Assembly (NCBI GenBank): GCA_036346255.1
Contig: CM070622.1
Coordinates: 32,018,751 to 32,082,750 of the forward strand
Direction: 5' to 3'
Length of the DNA stretch: 64,000 nt
DNA from: Ampelocalamus luodianensis
Taxonomy: Eukaryota > Streptophyta > Magnoliopsida > Poales > Poaceae
Shown: positions 10,560-21,612 of the stretch, piece by piece
How positions within the stretch are numbered: the first letter of the stretch is position 1
Layout of the letters: each line of letters begins with the position of its first letter
The notes under the pieces: generated by a model
What the model was told of the DNA's origin: nothing
Seen by the model: the letters and a program-made list of their open reading frames with translations, nothing else
Database searches by the model: none
Translations under genes and position numbers: made by a program

Positions 10560-13423
10560 TAGCAATTATTGTGAGATTGACCAACCTCGGGATCAAAGCA
10601 ACCTAGCACTCATGAGAATGCATATGATGGCAAGCGTAGAATGCACATTCTTACGCTTTTCTTGGCGGCTGAAAAAATAGAATTACATATATAGGTATAG
10701 TCGGTTCGAGGCGCATTATTACAGTATGATATAGGATTATTGTGTTGTAGCACATCTGGAAATCGCGTCTGTGATTAAGTGTGGCGTTAGTTCCCTTGTA
10801 TAGCCCTCCTCGGCAATATAGGAGATGAGCGACCTACATGTTTCAAAAGTTAACCTCGGCCATTTCAAGCGAAGGAAGACTACAATAGAGTTATGTATGG
10901 AGAAATGAGCACACATCGACTACTTCTTGCACAAGGGTGAAGTCGTGGCCTTTTCATTAGGGAATCAAGGTATAGTACTGATTCCTCTTTGAGTATAATG
11001 ACTAGAAGGATCGGTGATGCCTACTCATGTATGTCGCTATAGTCATTAAACCTAAGTTCATCTTGCATTATAAAGTACAAATGAAATTTGTATAGCAAGT
11101 AGTGAAGCACTTACTTACGGTTGTAGGGCACCATTATGTAGTCCACGTAGTTTTGAGCAAGCAATCCTGCGTTATGTATTTCTCGGCGTAGGATGTATGC
11201 GCCAAGATGGTTTGCTCGAGAGACCACGTGTGGGTCGAAAACCAGGTTCTTTCAATCGTAGGGCGGTTTAATCATGTATCTATACATAAGCAATGAGTTG
11301 TTATATTACGTGAATATGCGTGAATGTAGAACTTGATTGTACACACTTACGGTGTCGACATCGTAGAAGTGAGGCATCGAGGGCTTTGAGGTTGAATAGG
11401 TCGAACAAGTCGTGAAGCCCACGATGAAGAAATGGCTCGTGGAGAAATAGTCCTCAGTGTATCGGCGGTGATTCCATCAGTGCACCCTTTCTCTTTGGTC
11501 TTCTTCAAGTACGGCTATGCAAACTCGACAACCTAATCCGGCGTAGGCTATCTTTGTGCTCGTCGCCAGCGGACTTCGAAAGAGTATTTCTTAGGGTTAG
11601 GAGGCGGAGCGCCTTAATGTTCTTCGATTTGATTTGTCTGAGCGACTTGCGCTCTGCGTCTTCCTCTGTCGAACGACTCGGGAAGCGTCGGCGGCACGCT
11701 TTTTGTTCGTTGGTGTCTTCTCCACGAGGCCGATGAGGCGGGCCACGAAGCGAAGGTTGAGGTGCGATCATGGAGGTCTGTTGGAGAGACATGGTCGTGT
11801 CGAGTGGTTGGGGTAGAGTCATCAAAGGTTGAGGCGGCGCTGCGAGGTCGGGGCGATGTCCTTCAAAAGTTGAATTGGAGGGCATGGTGGTGTGGAGATG
11901 GTTGGGGTGGAGTCATCGAAGGTTGAGCGACGCTGCGGGGTCGAGCGATGTCCTTCTTTGGCCTGAATAAAGCATGCAGGGCATCCCTAGTGTTATGATT
12001 TCGTTGTTGAGGCGAATCTCGGTGAGGCGGCCCTAAAATTATCATGTACCATGTCCACTGGACCACTGGCGTAACCTGCGCCACACAGGCACCGTCTTTG
12101 CACTATCCCTTCATTGCATGGATACACCACCCGCTTGACCTCAATAGACATCCCAACCATCCTCACTTGGGTGTGCGGTCGTCGGCTCCTACAAAGCGAT
12201 CGCAATTAGCTAAGGCGTCCTATAGGTCTATCTTTGGAGCATTCGGAGATGTACATTACCTTGATGTCGTCGATAGGTAATTGGACATCATCGTGTTCAC
12301 AATTTTGCGTGGGCGGCGCTACTCGATGTTGAGGAGGGCGCCTACCAAAACAACGAGGCGACTGCGGCGGTTGTTGAGGGTAGTAGTTGATTCACTTGGT
12401 CTGCAATCTTGCTATCTTTTCTTCAAATTTTGCGTAAGCACCGTTCTCTTCCTTCAAATTTTGAAGTAAGCACATGTTCCAACAACGTGTCGTACTCGGC
12501 CTTGGATCTCTTCTGCTCCTATCGTGCGATGGTCGTCAGGAATCCATCCCTCCAAGATCGTTAACCCCTTTACCTCGCGTGCGACCAGGTGCTCCTTGTT
12601 TCCCGGGCCGTGGTTAGTATATCCTTCTCCTATGCGCTTGGAAGGAGCCTTGAACATGCGGAACTCAATTCTTGCTGCAGAGGTCATCATGTTATTATAT
12701 ACATTATGAAGTTATAGACTTATTAACAACTAGGTAGTTCGAAGACATTTACCACACGGTTGGCCACATCGATCTGCGGGTTTGTGAAAGAATTTCGCGA
12801 GAAGGCGTGGCGATGCCTCGCTCTTAACCGGAGAGGCGCGCTGATGCGTGATCTCGGCAAATGGCCTTGTTTAGTTCGCGTCCTCCGCGCCCATTGCGGC
12901 GGTTTTACGCGTGCCAGTGATGCGAGTTTGTGGGGTGAGTGTTAAGTGTGCGGAGAGCCTTGTGCGTCGCACTTTCCTCGAAAGTCGGCGTCGTCTTCAT
13001 TTGCACAAAGGCGTCCCATATATCCGCGACAAAATTTATCGCCGTGAAGGCGTTAGACCGTGTTCACGTACCTTGTGACAAGCACGCTCTTGAAGGTCCT
13101 CCACGCCTTTCCGATCGAGAAACGCGCTGTCGTTCCACCGCGCCGGTCTGCGGTGGGAAAGTGAGCGATTTTAAAACCGTCCCACGGTGGCTTCTCGAAC
13201 ATCAAACACGATGTCGGCTCGGTGTGGTGATGGGGACCGTTCCCTTCAAGTATCCCGCACAAGGTTCGAATCTCGCTTGCTGCTTTGGGGACTCGAGGAT
13301 CCCATTGGCATTGACCTCGTGGCGGTCATTATGCACGGAGGAATTCTCGATGTTCCTCTGCCATCTCGCGTCGTACCACTTTCCTCGTTGATCGGGCGGC
13401 GGCGAAGATGGTGCGGGCGCCAT
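10560..13423 (-). pseudogene. CACTA companion gene: Transposase_24-like region plus Ulp1-like protease region
   Basis: This is read from 13423 downward. The start MAPAPSSPPPDQRGKWYDAR is followed in shifting frames by RIGKAWRTFKS-like and WDAFVQMKTTPTFEES, which resemble the plant transposase family (Ptta/En/Spm, Transposase_24). At about 11510-10900 the frames give KGCTDGITADTL, LFNLKALDASLLRC, VDYIMVPYNRK and VLYLDSL. These fit the C-terminal Ulp1-type cysteine protease-like domain found in many grass CACTA proteins (the latter near the WILLVI..LDSL segment). A proline- and glutamine-rich linker occupies about 11550-11885. Frames change repeatedly and probable introns are present, so exon borders are not given. 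It is divergently arranged relative to TNP2. Domain names are from recognition, not a search. Confidence 0.65.
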
Positions 13424-14097
13424 GTCGCACTTGCTATCTATATATGCGAAGCAATATCGTAAGCTCTAGCGACCGATTCAAGCGGTTACTCAACAACGAA
13501 AATGATGCACAAGCGTATAATATATAAAGAAGGATTGATGGTAGTTTGTGCTCTCGGAGAGAGAGTTGCAAAAGAACAAGTCTTTGCCATCTCAATCCTA
13601 TTGTCTATACTCTTCATTAAATGAATATGATAGTATAAATTCAAACTATGAGCTCTAAACAATACTTTGTAAGCGTCAAATGATCTCAGCTTATTAGAAA
13701 ATGATCTCTTAACTATCACATTCAATCTCGATTATAAGAAAAGTTCATCACGAGCGAACAGAACAAAGCCCAGCGATCAATTTGATTCACATTATCAAAG
13801 TCACATCACATCACGGAGGGTTCGTCAATACAATAGAGCTCATGAATGAACTAACGGTATATCAAATTGGCGGATGCATTCAGCAAATGCGTGATAACTA
13901 GCATTCAGCAAAAGTAACAAATTAACGTATATGAAATTGTGATAGCAAGTAATTTGTACAATAGAGCTCAAGAATCAACTAACTATCACATTCAATCTCG
14001 GTATAAGGCAGAGTTCATCACGAGCATGTCAACAAAGCCCGCGATCAATTTGCGGATCTTTAGGAATACTCACGGAGGATGCCGCACAACAACTCAC
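13424..14097. other. CACTA inter-gene spacer, AT-rich
   Basis: No supported gene is seen. The segment lies upstream of the minus-strand companion gene. It contains a roughly duplicated phrase with TCACATTCAATCTCG (near 13718 and 13989) and isolated units such as TTCATCACGAGCG that resemble the subterminal repeats. Confidence 0.5.
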
Positions 14098-14340
14098 GGT
14101 GCAAGGAGGAGGCGGTGCGGGAGAGGCCGGCGCGGGGAGGAGGGAGCGCGGGAGGAGGCCGCACGGGGAGGAGGGCGGCGCGGGAGGAGGCGGTGCGGAG
14201 GAGGAGGCGGGCACGGGGAGGCGGTGCGGAGGAGGAGGCCGACACGGGGAGGAGCAGGCGCGTCGGCGGAGCGGCGTCGTCGATGAAGAGCGCGGCGTCG
14301 GGTCTTACGGCCGGGAGGTGAGCAGGCGAACCTAGAGGCG
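14098..14340. repeat. GGAGGAGGC-type low-complexity repeat
   Basis: Purine- and G-rich imperfect repeats of GGAGGAGGCGGTGCGG-like units. All overlapping open frames here are arginine/glycine-rich artefacts in one direction or alanine/proline-rich in the other. Confidence 0.85.
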
Positions 14341-14417
14341 AGAAGCGCGCGAGCCTAAAGGCGCGGGAGGCGAAGTGGCGAGTAAAGCAAAACCTAAGTG
14401 CGCCTTTTGATAAAAAG

Positions 14418-14735
14418 AATATCACGAGCGGCTCTATTAATGAACGTGCGAGATATCCTCAATATCCGAGCGGCTCTATTGAAGCAAATGCGTGATAATA
14501 TCCTGACGGTTTGCTTAAAGAAGCGTGCGAGATATCCTCAATATCATGAGCGGTTCTTTAATGGGCGATGCGCGATGTGAGATATCTCGACGGTTCTTTA
14601 AACAAACCGTCTGATATTATCGCGACGATGCTTAAATAAACGTCGTGATATTGATGATATCTCGAGCGGTTCATTAACTCGGCGTCTGTGATAATATATC
14701 ATGACGGATCCATTATAGAGCCGTCGTGCTATGAG
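14418..14735. repeat. Interior array of CACTA subterminal-type repeats (1)
   Basis: Multiple copies of ATCACGAGCGGCTCTAT, CGAGCGGTTC and GTGATAATATC-type units match the terminal arrays but lie 4.8 kb from the left end. The array ends about 50 bp upstream of a TATA box at 14787. Confidence 0.85.
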
Positions 14736-14786
14736 ATCTCATTCCCTTCATCTCCGCGAGTGTCTCTTCGTCTCTGCTCCGGCTTT

Positions 14787-14796
14787 TATATAAATA
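14787..14796 (+). promoter_or_regulatory. TATA box upstream of small CACTA-internal ORF
   Basis: TATATAAATA in a plant-promoter-like setting (CTTTTATATAAATAGACAAC). The first ATG downstream is at 14863, leaving a short leader. Confidence 0.55.
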
Positions 14797-14862
14797 GACA
14801 ACCCTTATCAAAGGATTTCTCACGAAGCTCCTTGATCATCCCTCTCTCTCCACAAATTCCAA

Positions 14863-15345
14863 ATGGCTTTCTCTCGTCCGGTGTCTTGGCCTACATTTTG
14901 GTTGTGTACTCGCACCTCTCGATCGCAACTTTGGCCCAAGCTGCGAACAAGGCGTCCGTTCGCAATGCAATCCGTTGTAGACCCTCCCATCTACAGGAGA
15001 CCATAACGGCGCTCATCGGTCGATTGGGCTCCTCCTCCAACAGACCGGTCGCGAGGCTCTCCGGCATCGGCGAGTAAACCTCGTCGTGGGGATTGTCCTA
15101 TGGAACTCTTTGGTCGCGCCGAGGATGCGGCCGAGTCGAGGGCGACATCGACATTGCGGAGGCGCGGTCCGCCTAGCGAGGCTGTGGAGACCGGGGTTGA
15201 TGGCCTGCGGGCTATATGGGACTTGATTACGAGTCAGAACATCTACAGAGAAATTGGCGTGCAAGGTCACGGTGGGGCGTTTGGTGAGGCGATCGGTGAT
15301 CCGCTCCCGAAGCCGGCGAGAATGCGTCGAAGATTTGAAGACTAA
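14863..15345 (+). other. Unrecognised ORF region inside CACTA, possible captured gene fragment
   Basis: Downstream of the TATA box, ATG at 14863 opens 47 codons starting MAFSRPVSWPTFWLC and ending at TAA 15004-15006. A second open frame at 15100-15345 begins MELFGRAEDAAESRAT and ends at TAG-like termination near 15345 after FGEAIGDPLPKPARMRRRFED-type sequence. The region is GC-rich compared with its flanks. Overlapping frames suggest one gene broken by small indels. I do not recognise the product. CACTA elements often carry host gene pieces, so transduplication is one explanation; a lost accessory gene of the transposon is another. Confidence 0.35.
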
Positions 15346-15359
15346 GATAGGATCGCTCA

Positions 15360-15482
15360 TCCTTTTTATAAATGCGTGATGTAAAAGCGATAAGGCGATC
15401 TATTATGCATGCGTGATGTAAATATGGTCTTTTTGCTGTGATGATATGGTCTTTTTATAAATGCAGTGATGATATGGTCTTT
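15360..15482 (+). repeat. Short tandem repeat with TGGTCTTTTT
   Basis: Several imperfect units of about 30 bp share GATATGGTCTTTTTATAAAT and TGCAGTGAT phrases. They are probably degenerate derivatives of the adjacent GTGATA repeat type. Confidence 0.6.
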
Positions 15483-15509
15483 TTATCATCTAATTATTCT
15501 GGGCAAATC

Positions 15510-15808
15510 AAATGCGCTATCACGAGACGGTTGAATAAAGAACGTCGTGATAATATACTCATCCTGAGCGGTTCCTCTCACTAGCAAATGCGTGTTGACC
15601 ATCACGAGCGGCTCCATGTGGAACAAATGCGCGATATCCTCCATATCACGAGCGGTTAATAAGTATAGCAAATGCGTGATATTGGTATATCTGAGCGGTT
15701 CCACATGGAGCCATCTATGAAAGTTCAACACGAGAGCGGTTTGTGTAGAAACAAATGCATGATATACTAAATATCACGAGCGGTTGGAAATAAGAAGCGC
15801 GTCGTGAT
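15510..15808. repeat. Interior array of CACTA subterminal-type repeats (2)
   Basis: Copies of ATCACGAGCGGTT, TGAGCGGTTCC and AAATGCGTGATA-type units match those at the ends of the element. The array stops directly before the TATA box at 15817 that precedes the transposase gene. Confidence 0.85.
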
Positions 15809-15816
15809 ATTTCACC

Positions 15817-15824
15817 TATAAATA
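15817..15824 (+). promoter_or_regulatory. TATA box of the TNP2 transposase gene
   Basis: TATAAATA within CACCTATAAATATAAAGACC, about 470 bp upstream of the transposase ATG at 16291. The leader may contain an intron (GTAACG-like donor near 16162, AG near 16288), which I cannot confirm. Confidence 0.55.
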
Positions 15825-16290
15825 TAAAGACCGAGAGGCCCCACCTTTGCGCCTCGATCTCTTCTTTGGAATAGAGGGCTTGAGAAGCTTTTGCTCTGTG
15901 TTGGTGTAGGAGGCTTGTTTATTTGGCTTGCCTTGTTCTTGGTTGTGGGTTGCCCTAGCAACTTATGGTCATTGGCTTGCATGCATGCTTGCTTTGTGAG
16001 GCTTTGGTGGTAGCTCTCGGTTTGGGTGTTGTGAATGAGTGTTTTGTGAGTGGGATAAGGTGGTGTATTTCATTGTGGCTCTCTTGCCTGTTCATTGGCA
16101 CGAAGGAGAAGGGCGGTGAGGAATCTCGCGGGATATTAGGAATTTTAAGTCGTGAGCTCAGAGGTAACGATCTTTAACTCTTTATATTTGCTTAATAGGA
16201 GGATAGCGTATTTGAAGTTAATAGGAGAATAACGTATTTGCGATTTATTAATATAATTTAACACTACTAATTGTTACATGTGTAGCGTAG

Positions 16291-19200
16291 ATGGACGGCT
16301 GGATGTGCAGTGCGAACCGTGTGAGTGAAGAGTACATTAATGGCGTGATTGCTTTTAAAGAGCGCGGGCGGGATATCTTGAATAAGGGGATAGAATTTAT
16401 GTCTTGTCCATGCATTGATTGCGATAATCGAAGATTTTTAACAAACTTGCGAATCGTAGGGCACTTGATTGAAGGGTTTCAAAAAGGGTATACATGTTGG
16501 ACGATCACGGTGAAGAAGCGATTATACGGGAAGTTAATAATGATGACATCGGCGAGAAGTCAACGATATGCGGATGTGGTGTGTTTTGATGGCGATAGGT
16601 CGTGCGATGACAATCGGATCGGATGCTACGCGATGCGAAGAAACTACTGTGAGAGAGTTTTGTAAATTCAGCGCTTAATGGAGGACTCGGAAACCTTTGT
16701 TCCTGGTGCAAGCGGAATACACAAGATTGTCAACCGTACTTGAGCTGCTGAAATTGAAGGCGAGCAATGGTTGGTCAGACAAGAGTTTCACGGCGTTGTT
16801 AGGTCTCTAGCGGACATTCTTCGGAGAAGCGTGTTGCCCGGCACCACCTACCAAGCCAAGAAGGTTCTTTGTCCATTGGGAATGGAAGTAGAAAGAATAC
16901 ATGCATGTCAGAACGATTGTATCTGTATCGTAAAGTATGCGGACTTGCATGTATGTCCGTGTGCAAAGCATCCCGATACAAGCGTAAGAATACTACTAAG
17001 GTGAAGCAAGGACCTCTGCTAAGGTGTTGTGGTATCTGCTGTGATCCCACGTTTGAAGTGTTTATTTGCGAACGAAAGGAGGCAAGATTGCTGCGTTGGC
17101 ACTCGGAGGCGTAAGAAAGATGGAAAACTAAGACACCTGCTGATTCTGCGCGGTGGAGAAACCGATCGGACCTTCAAAGAGTTCGGTGCGGAACCGAGGA
17201 ACATAAGGTTAGGGTTGAGTGCAGATGGAATGAATCCTTTCGGTAACATGAGCGTGAGCATAGCACATGGCAGTGAACCTATGTATGTACAACCTTCCTC
17301 CTTGGTGTATGAAGCGGAAGTACATTTTGATGTCACTACTTATCCAAGGGCGAAGCAACTTTGGGAGCGATATTGATGTGTACCTAGCACCATTATTGGA
17401 TGATCTTGTGACCTTTGTGGAGCGAAGGGTACAAGTATGGGATGCGTACAAGCGAGAGAACTTCTCTTTACGCGTCATGTTGTTCTGCACTATCAATGAT
17501 TTTCTGCCCTTGGTAACTGTCGGGCTTGATGCGAAAGGAGCCAAAGCTTGTCATCGCTTTGCTTAGATGCTACGGAGAGTGTATGGTGAACAACTCGCGC
17601 AAAGCGTGTATATGCGTCACCGTAGGTTCCTTCCGAGAGTCACCCATACATAAGATGAAAAAACAATTCGCGGAAATAAGGAGGACAGTTCGGCTCAAGG
17701 GCTTTTAGAGGGAAAGAGGTCTATGATATGGTTAAGGATATCCATGTTGTGCTTGGAAGGGATGTAAATTAAAACCCGTCGAAGAACATCGGAAGAAGCG
17801 GTCAATTTTTGGGACTTGCCTTATTGGGAGCACTTAGAAGTTCGTCAACTGCATCGGCGTCATGCGTGGAGAAGAATGTATGTGAAAGCTTGATTGGTCT
17901 CTTCTTGAACATTAGTGGCAAAACAAAGGATGGTGTTAGCATACGTGCGACTTGGTTGATATGAACATAAGGACCGAGTTAGCACGAAAGAGACCGATAA
18001 GGGCGAACATACCTTCCACCGACTTGCTACACTATGTCCAAGGCGAGAGAAATGAATTGTGCCAAAGCTTGCATGGTGTCAAAGTCCGTCTGGTTACTCG
18101 CTAACATTAAGAAACTTGTTTCTATGCAAGATTTGAAATTAATTGGTATGAAGTCTCATGATTATCATGTCTTGATGACACAAATGCTTCTGTTGCAATT
18201 AGGGTATCTTGCGAACAAGGTCAGTGGCAATCTTGAGGTGTGTTATTTCTTCAACAATTGCTCGAGAAGGTCATCGATCGAAGGACTAGATGCTCTGAGG
18301 CCGAGTGGTAGCGACTCTATGTCAACTTGAGATGTATTTCCCTCCGTCATTTTTCGATATTATGGTCCATCTCATTGTTCATCTTGTGAAAGAGATAAAG
18401 ATATGCGGTCTGTGTTCCTCGTCATATGTACGTTCGAGAGGTATATGGGAATTCTCAAGTCCTCGTGCGGAATCGATCTCGGCCGGAGGCGAGCATCATC
18501 GAAGGTTATGCAACCGAAGAGGTCATTGAGTTCTGCGTCGACTACATGGCTCGGTGGAACCGATAGGTGTGCCTCTATCTCGTCATGAGGGAAGATTTGG
18601 ATGGTATCGGGACCATCGGAAGGAAATCAATCACTCCGATCTGGATCACGTGCGCTCAAGCCCATTTCACGGTCTTGCAACACATGACCATTGTCCCGTA
18701 CATCGGCGAGCACAAAGACATGATGTGCATGAGAATCGGACCGGTCGGAGGTTTGGATCACGAGAAACACAACCGTCGGTTCAACGAATGGGTAAAGTGC
18801 GAATCATGGTAGGAGGTCATCAAGTGATGATCTGCTGCTATGGTTGGCAAAAGGGCCACAATTTACAATTGTCACATAGCAGGATCGACATAAATGGGTA
18901 CACATTTTATCTGGCAAGCTCGGGATAGGAAGAGCCTGATCCGGAAGCTGCGGTGTCGCATAGATGCATTCGATGCCGATGGGGTGAGGAGCTCGTACTA
19001 TGGGCAAATAGAGGAGATATGGGAGCTCGACTACGTGCTTTTCAAGATCCCCTATTTGGTGCCATTGGGTCCATCTCCCACATGTGAAGGTCGACAAATG
19101 CGGCGTCACTACAGTGGACCTCGATCGTGTCGGATACAAAGGCGAACCATTACGTCTTGGCTAACCAAGTTGTTCAAGTCTTCTATGTAACCGGCCGGCA

Positions 19201-19370
19201 AATAAGAAGCGTCACGTAGTTCTTCATGGAAAAGAAGGATTGTCGGAGTTGAGAATGTAGTGGGCGAGGAAGAATACAATCAATTTGTGAGTTGCCTCCT
19301 TTCGGAGGCGGCATCGGGCTCGAGGAAGAACCAGCGAGGAAGCTAGCTATATGCGCGTCGATCATCGTGA
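16291..19370 (+). pseudogene. TNP2-like CACTA transposase
   Basis: This would cut the element at its ends and reinsert it. The N-terminus MDGWMCSANRVSEEYINGVI with FMSCPCIDC and GFQKGYTCW is the transposase-associated domain. Next come ELLKLKASNGWSDKSF, AKKVLCPLGMEVERIHACQND and ASRYKRK, then GLSADGMNPFGNMS, YNLPPWCMKRKYI and LLIQG, hallmarks of Transposase_21 (TNP2). About 18130-18500 has LTLCQLEMYFPPSFFDIMVH-like sequence followed by FERYMGILK (DUF4218-like). About 18880-19150 has DINGYTF and YYGQIEEIWELDY (DUF4216-like). The order matches complete TNP2 proteins, but the frame moves between all three phases every 100-300 bp. The copy is either decayed by small indels or affected by sequencing indels. 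The ATG is chosen because the family starts with MDRxWM-type sequence. Confidence 0.93.
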
Positions 19371-19400
19371 AGGACTATATTTTAATTAAGAAATTACTCC

Positions 19401-19591
19401 ATTGTAATTAATTTATTCCATAACATCATGTGTTATGAACTTGTAATATATAAATGCGTATATTTTGATGTCAGCGTGGAATTGTAATCGCTCTGTCCTT
19501 GTGGACCGTATATTTTGGTGCATTAAAAATTCATTTCATTTGGAAAATAGTCCAGTGCACCACCTTTCTAGAAACCTAAAAAACTAAAATT
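19401..19591. other. CACTA spacer after transposase
   Basis: AT-rich, with no coding signal. It probably holds the 3' end of the transposase transcript. Confidence 0.4.
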
Positions 19592-20158
19592 TTATGGCAA
19601 ATAGTCTAACACCTTTGCAAAGAAAGCGGTATACTCATGCCTAATCTGCGATGCGTCCGCTGCGAGAAGGCGGCGTGTCGTCCCACCCTTCCACCGCGAC
19701 CAATGCTCGTGCCGGTGGCCATCCTCGCGCAGCGCCCACACGGCCCGATGGCGGCCTTCTTCCCCACGCGCCGCTGGACCATGTCGCGGCGAGCCTCGCA
19801 CCGCCTGCACTCCCGGTTGGTCTTGGCGTCGCGCACCGTGCGCCGGTCGGCTCGTCCTCGACGGCTGATGTAGTGCTTCCCAGCGTCGCGCGTCTCGTCG
19901 GTGTGTAGAGGAGAGCCGAGCGCGTGGGCGCGACCTTGTGGCGGCCATGGCGCCGTTCAAGGAACATGAGGGCGTTGCATGTCTTGAGGCGCGAACAAGC
20001 GAGGCGGCGATGAAACAAGCCCGGGTTGCCGGCGGCGGTGGTTGGCGGCGGCGGTGGCGCTCGTTGTCTGCCACTTCATCGCCTCCTCTCGCTCGGCGCC
20101 ACGCGCCTCCCCACGCGTTCCTTGGACACCTGTACAAGGCCTTACAACTATCGTACAT
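19592..20158 (-). other. Unrecognised GC-rich ORF in CACTA right arm
   Basis: An open frame of about 188 codons on the minus strand, starting MYDSCKALYRCPRNAWGG, arginine- and alanine-rich. Overlapping frames on both strands are also open, which argues that high GC content creates them. One alternative minus frame has paired cysteines (ECRRCEARRD, CGRCARM), weakly suggesting a zinc-binding segment of a captured gene. No family is recognised. The block is clearly more GC-rich than the flanking DNA, so foreign or captured origin within the transposon is possible. Confidence 0.3.
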
Positions 20159-20555
20159 ACATTCAAGATGTTAGAATAAATAGTAGTATGTGCGTGCGTA
20201 TATTGTAGACATAAAGATGTGCGTCACGTTAATCGTAGGCTGCATAGGTCCTCCATGGGTGAGAGAGCTCGCGGCCACGCGACGGCGATGTCGGCGGCGA
20301 CATCGTGAGAAAGAAGCGGCGATCACCGACCTCCTCGCCTTAGTCTTGCTTTGGCGCTCGCATGCTAACCTTGGCGATTGGCGTACTCAAAACCGTGAGG
20401 CGAAGCGATGGGAGGAGTTTAATCTTGGTGATTATTCCGTCTTATATCAAGAATTAGGAGTATGGCGGCACGTGAGGCGAAGAGGCGCATGTATCGTCGG
20501 CGTGCGAGCGCGAAGGCGGTTGTCGCGATGGTGAAGAGACACATCGCGGGGGCGG
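20159..20555. other. CACTA right-arm unique sequence
   Basis: Open plus-strand frames (for example MAAREAKRRMYRRRASAKAV at 20462) are arginine-rich and unrecognised. I cannot support a gene. The segment separates the GC-rich block from the right subterminal array. Confidence 0.35.
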
Positions 20556-20975
20556 ATATCACGAGCGGCTCTATATGGGCCGTGCGTGATAATAATATCA
20601 CCGGCGGTTATTTAATAGAGCCGTGCGTGATACTAGTATATTCTGAGCGAGTTCTCAAATTGAACCGTGCGCGATATTTCCTGACGGTTTTATTTCCAAA
20701 CAAATGCGTGATAAAGCGTCCTCATCACGAGCGGTTCATATTACCAGCGTGCGTGATACTTCCTGACGGTTGGTAATATGAGCGAAATGCGTGATATGTC
20801 CTCATCACGAGCGGGTCGCCATTACGAACCGTGCGTGAAGTATCTAAGCGGTTGGTAATAAGAACCGTGCGTGATGAGGACATATCACGAGGCGGTTCGA
20901 GCGCAATTCAAAGGAACGTGCGTATAAATTCAACACGACGGCTCCTTTGGAACCGTGCGGCGATGAGTATCTGCT
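20556..20975. repeat. CACTA right subterminal repeat array
   Basis: About ten copies of ATCACGAGCGGTT or CTGACGGTTGG-like units with GAACCGTGCGTGAT partners, ending just before the terminal GTAGTAGTG. It mirrors the left array at 9660-10112. Confidence 0.9.
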
Positions 20976-20997
20976 ATTGCTGTTTGTAGTAGTGTCG

Positions 20998-21612
20998 TAG
21001 AATTCCTGCCTCTTGATATTCATAAGACCCGAGGGAATGTGGGCATTACGGAAGGCTTCTTTGAAGGCGGCCCATGAGATGGTCTAGCCTTCAGGAACGA
21101 GTGTCTGATGGTTCTCCCACCAAACTGCTGCTGCAACTTGCAACTGATAGAATGTGTAAAGAACCTTCTAATCGTCATTGCATTGGGCAATGGTTAGCTT
21201 GCTCTCTACTGTATAGAGCCAATCATCAGCGTCGAGGGGATCGACAGCTGATGCAAAGGTGGGCGATCGAGTTCGCATGAACTCGCCCATCCTAGACGAT
21301 GATTGGTTGACTGCAGCTCCATTTCCCCAGCAAGCAGACGAGAGTAGCGGTATTCTGATATAATTGTTGGAGCAGTAGAGTGTTGGTCTGTCGTCCTTGC
21401 TCACTCATGACTAGCACTTGAGCCATGGTGGGCGGCGGCGGTAGAACTTCTGGTACTTCCGTGGTAGTGGGCTGAGACTGATCAGCATGCGGTGTCAAAG
21501 TAGATGGATGCTGAGTACTAGGTTGCGGAGGCGTAGGTGCCTCATTTTCGGGTTGCGATCTGGAGGCGGCTCCTGCTGCTTTGATCTGGCGAACTGAGCG
21601 AGTCATGGGCAT
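20998..21612 (-). pseudogene. Element M: gag N-terminal part
   Basis: The gag start is placed at 21612 (MPMTRSVRQIKAAGAASRS), followed by a long proline/threonine/glutamine-rich stretch, then FMRTRSPTFASAVDPLDADD and LYTVESKLTIAQCND. That last motif is typical of the beginning of the retrotransposon gag domain in Tekay-like elements. A frameshift lies near 21300. The frame reaches EFYEL at about 20998, where the CACTA element interrupts it; the capsid continues at 9638. An ATG at 21648 would add 12 residues but is less like known starts. Confidence 0.85.

Larger units (their letters stand above)
9639..20994 (+). mobile_element. CACTA (En/Spm-type) DNA transposon, TNP2 class
   Basis: The left end is CACTACTAC (9639) and the right end is GTAGTAGTG (to 20994), forming inverted termini. 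They are flanked by a perfect 3-bp target duplication TCG (9636-9638 and 20995-20997), the length expected for CACTA elements. The insertion splits the gag of element M, whose frame resumes on each side. Inside are a plus-strand TNP2-like transposase gene (16291 to about 19370), a minus-strand companion gene with Transposase_24-like and Ulp1-like parts (13423 to about 10560), and arrays of short subterminal repeats at both ends and at two interior places. Coding frames are interrupted by many one-base shifts. Confidence 0.95.

Noticed and set aside
14029..14425. Open frames up to 121 codons
   Set aside because: They translate a GGAGGAGGC-type low-complexity repeat; all six frames are biased.
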